From Streptomyces hygroscopicus (lineage in GTDB: Bacteria; Actinomycetota; Actinomycetes; Streptomycetales; Streptomycetaceae), in the NCBI GenBank assembly GCA_002021875.1, contig CP018627.1, positions 2,914,001 to 2,978,000 on the forward strand: a stretch of DNA of 64,000 nt. The letters are read 5' to 3'. Position 1 is the first letter of the stretch; each line of letters starts with the position of its first letter. The translations under genes were made by a program, and so were the position numbers. Below are positions 63,977 through 64,000 of the stretch, piece by piece. A model generated the notes under the pieces. The model made no database searches and was not told the origin of the DNA. It saw nothing but the letters and a program-made list of their open reading frames with translations.

Positions 63977-64000
63977 AACCCGCTGTGAGCCTTCGCGCAA

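Overview
The window is chromosomal DNA of a Streptomyces-like actinomycete. It has very high G+C with strong third-position GC bias, many GTG starts, dense ATGA/GTGA stop-start overlaps, and actinobacterial gene neighbourhoods (rib genes behind an FMN riboswitch, hisE-hisG, CNNM/CBS pairs, an EccA-type AAA protein).

Left edge (1-3.4 kb): a partial ORF of unknown function, a glycosyltransferase gene reduced to its C-terminal half by an IS605/IS1341-type insertion (tnpB itself frameshifted and internally deleted), a TylF-like O-methyltransferase that has probably lost its N-terminus, and a YjbR-family gene. This looks like a decayed edge of a biosynthetic locus.

Core (about 3.5-29.9 kb): an apparently undescribed biosynthetic gene cluster. 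Operon A (minus strand, 18.4 to 3.5 kb) encodes an alkaline-phosphatase-superfamily (AP) hydrolase, an ACP, a ketosynthase fused to a Cys-less ketosynthase-like half, a second AP protein that has lost its catalytic residues, a small protein of uncertain family, CysD- and CysN-like proteins, a third AP protein, a B12-binding radical SAM enzyme, a protein resembling archaeal MtrA (corrinoid methyltransferase subunit A), a DHA2 exporter, a helix-hairpin-helix protein and a methyltransferase. Operon B (plus, 18.6-20.3 kb) encodes a HAD phosphatase, an AroQ-like protein with a rebuilt pocket and a PIG-L deacetylase. Operon C (minus, 27.5 to 20.3 kb) encodes a radical SAM enzyme, an adenylation-methyltransferase fusion, an SDR, a DegT aminotransferase, a Gfo/Idh dehydrogenase and a GT2 glycosyltransferase. 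An XRE/TPR regulator followed by an amber-interrupted NDP-glucose 4,6-dehydratase gene closes the locus. A shared motif (core ACTTTAGTTG) overlaps the promoters of operons A/B and C, so the regulator probably controls the whole set. Inference: an amino-cyclitol or amino-sugar unit is joined to an acyl unit, with methylation and possibly sulfation; the product is not known.

Middle (30-41.2 kb): a CDF metal exporter with a His-rich head, then a nine-gene catabolic operon (peptide/opine-type ABC importer, HAD dehalogenase-like enzyme, FAD amine oxidase, GntR regulator, aldehyde dehydrogenase) that looks like import and oxidation of an amine or opine-like compound.

Right (41.3-64 kb): mostly housekeeping. 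An ArsR/SmtB metal sensor, a secreted C39-like peptidase, a uridine-kinase-like P-loop protein, a candidate small RNA, a TPR-AAA ATPase, two CNNM/CBS membrane proteins, a PH-domain protein, hisG/hisE, ribH-ribBA-ribE-ribD with an FMN riboswitch, a secreted alginate-lyase-family protein, a divergent ROK repressor/MFS pair with a clear operator, an isocitrate-lyase-like enzyme, and a small sugar-acid locus (3-hydroxyisobutyrate-dehydrogenase-like reductase, TIM-barrel isomerase, SDR remnant, LacI regulator).
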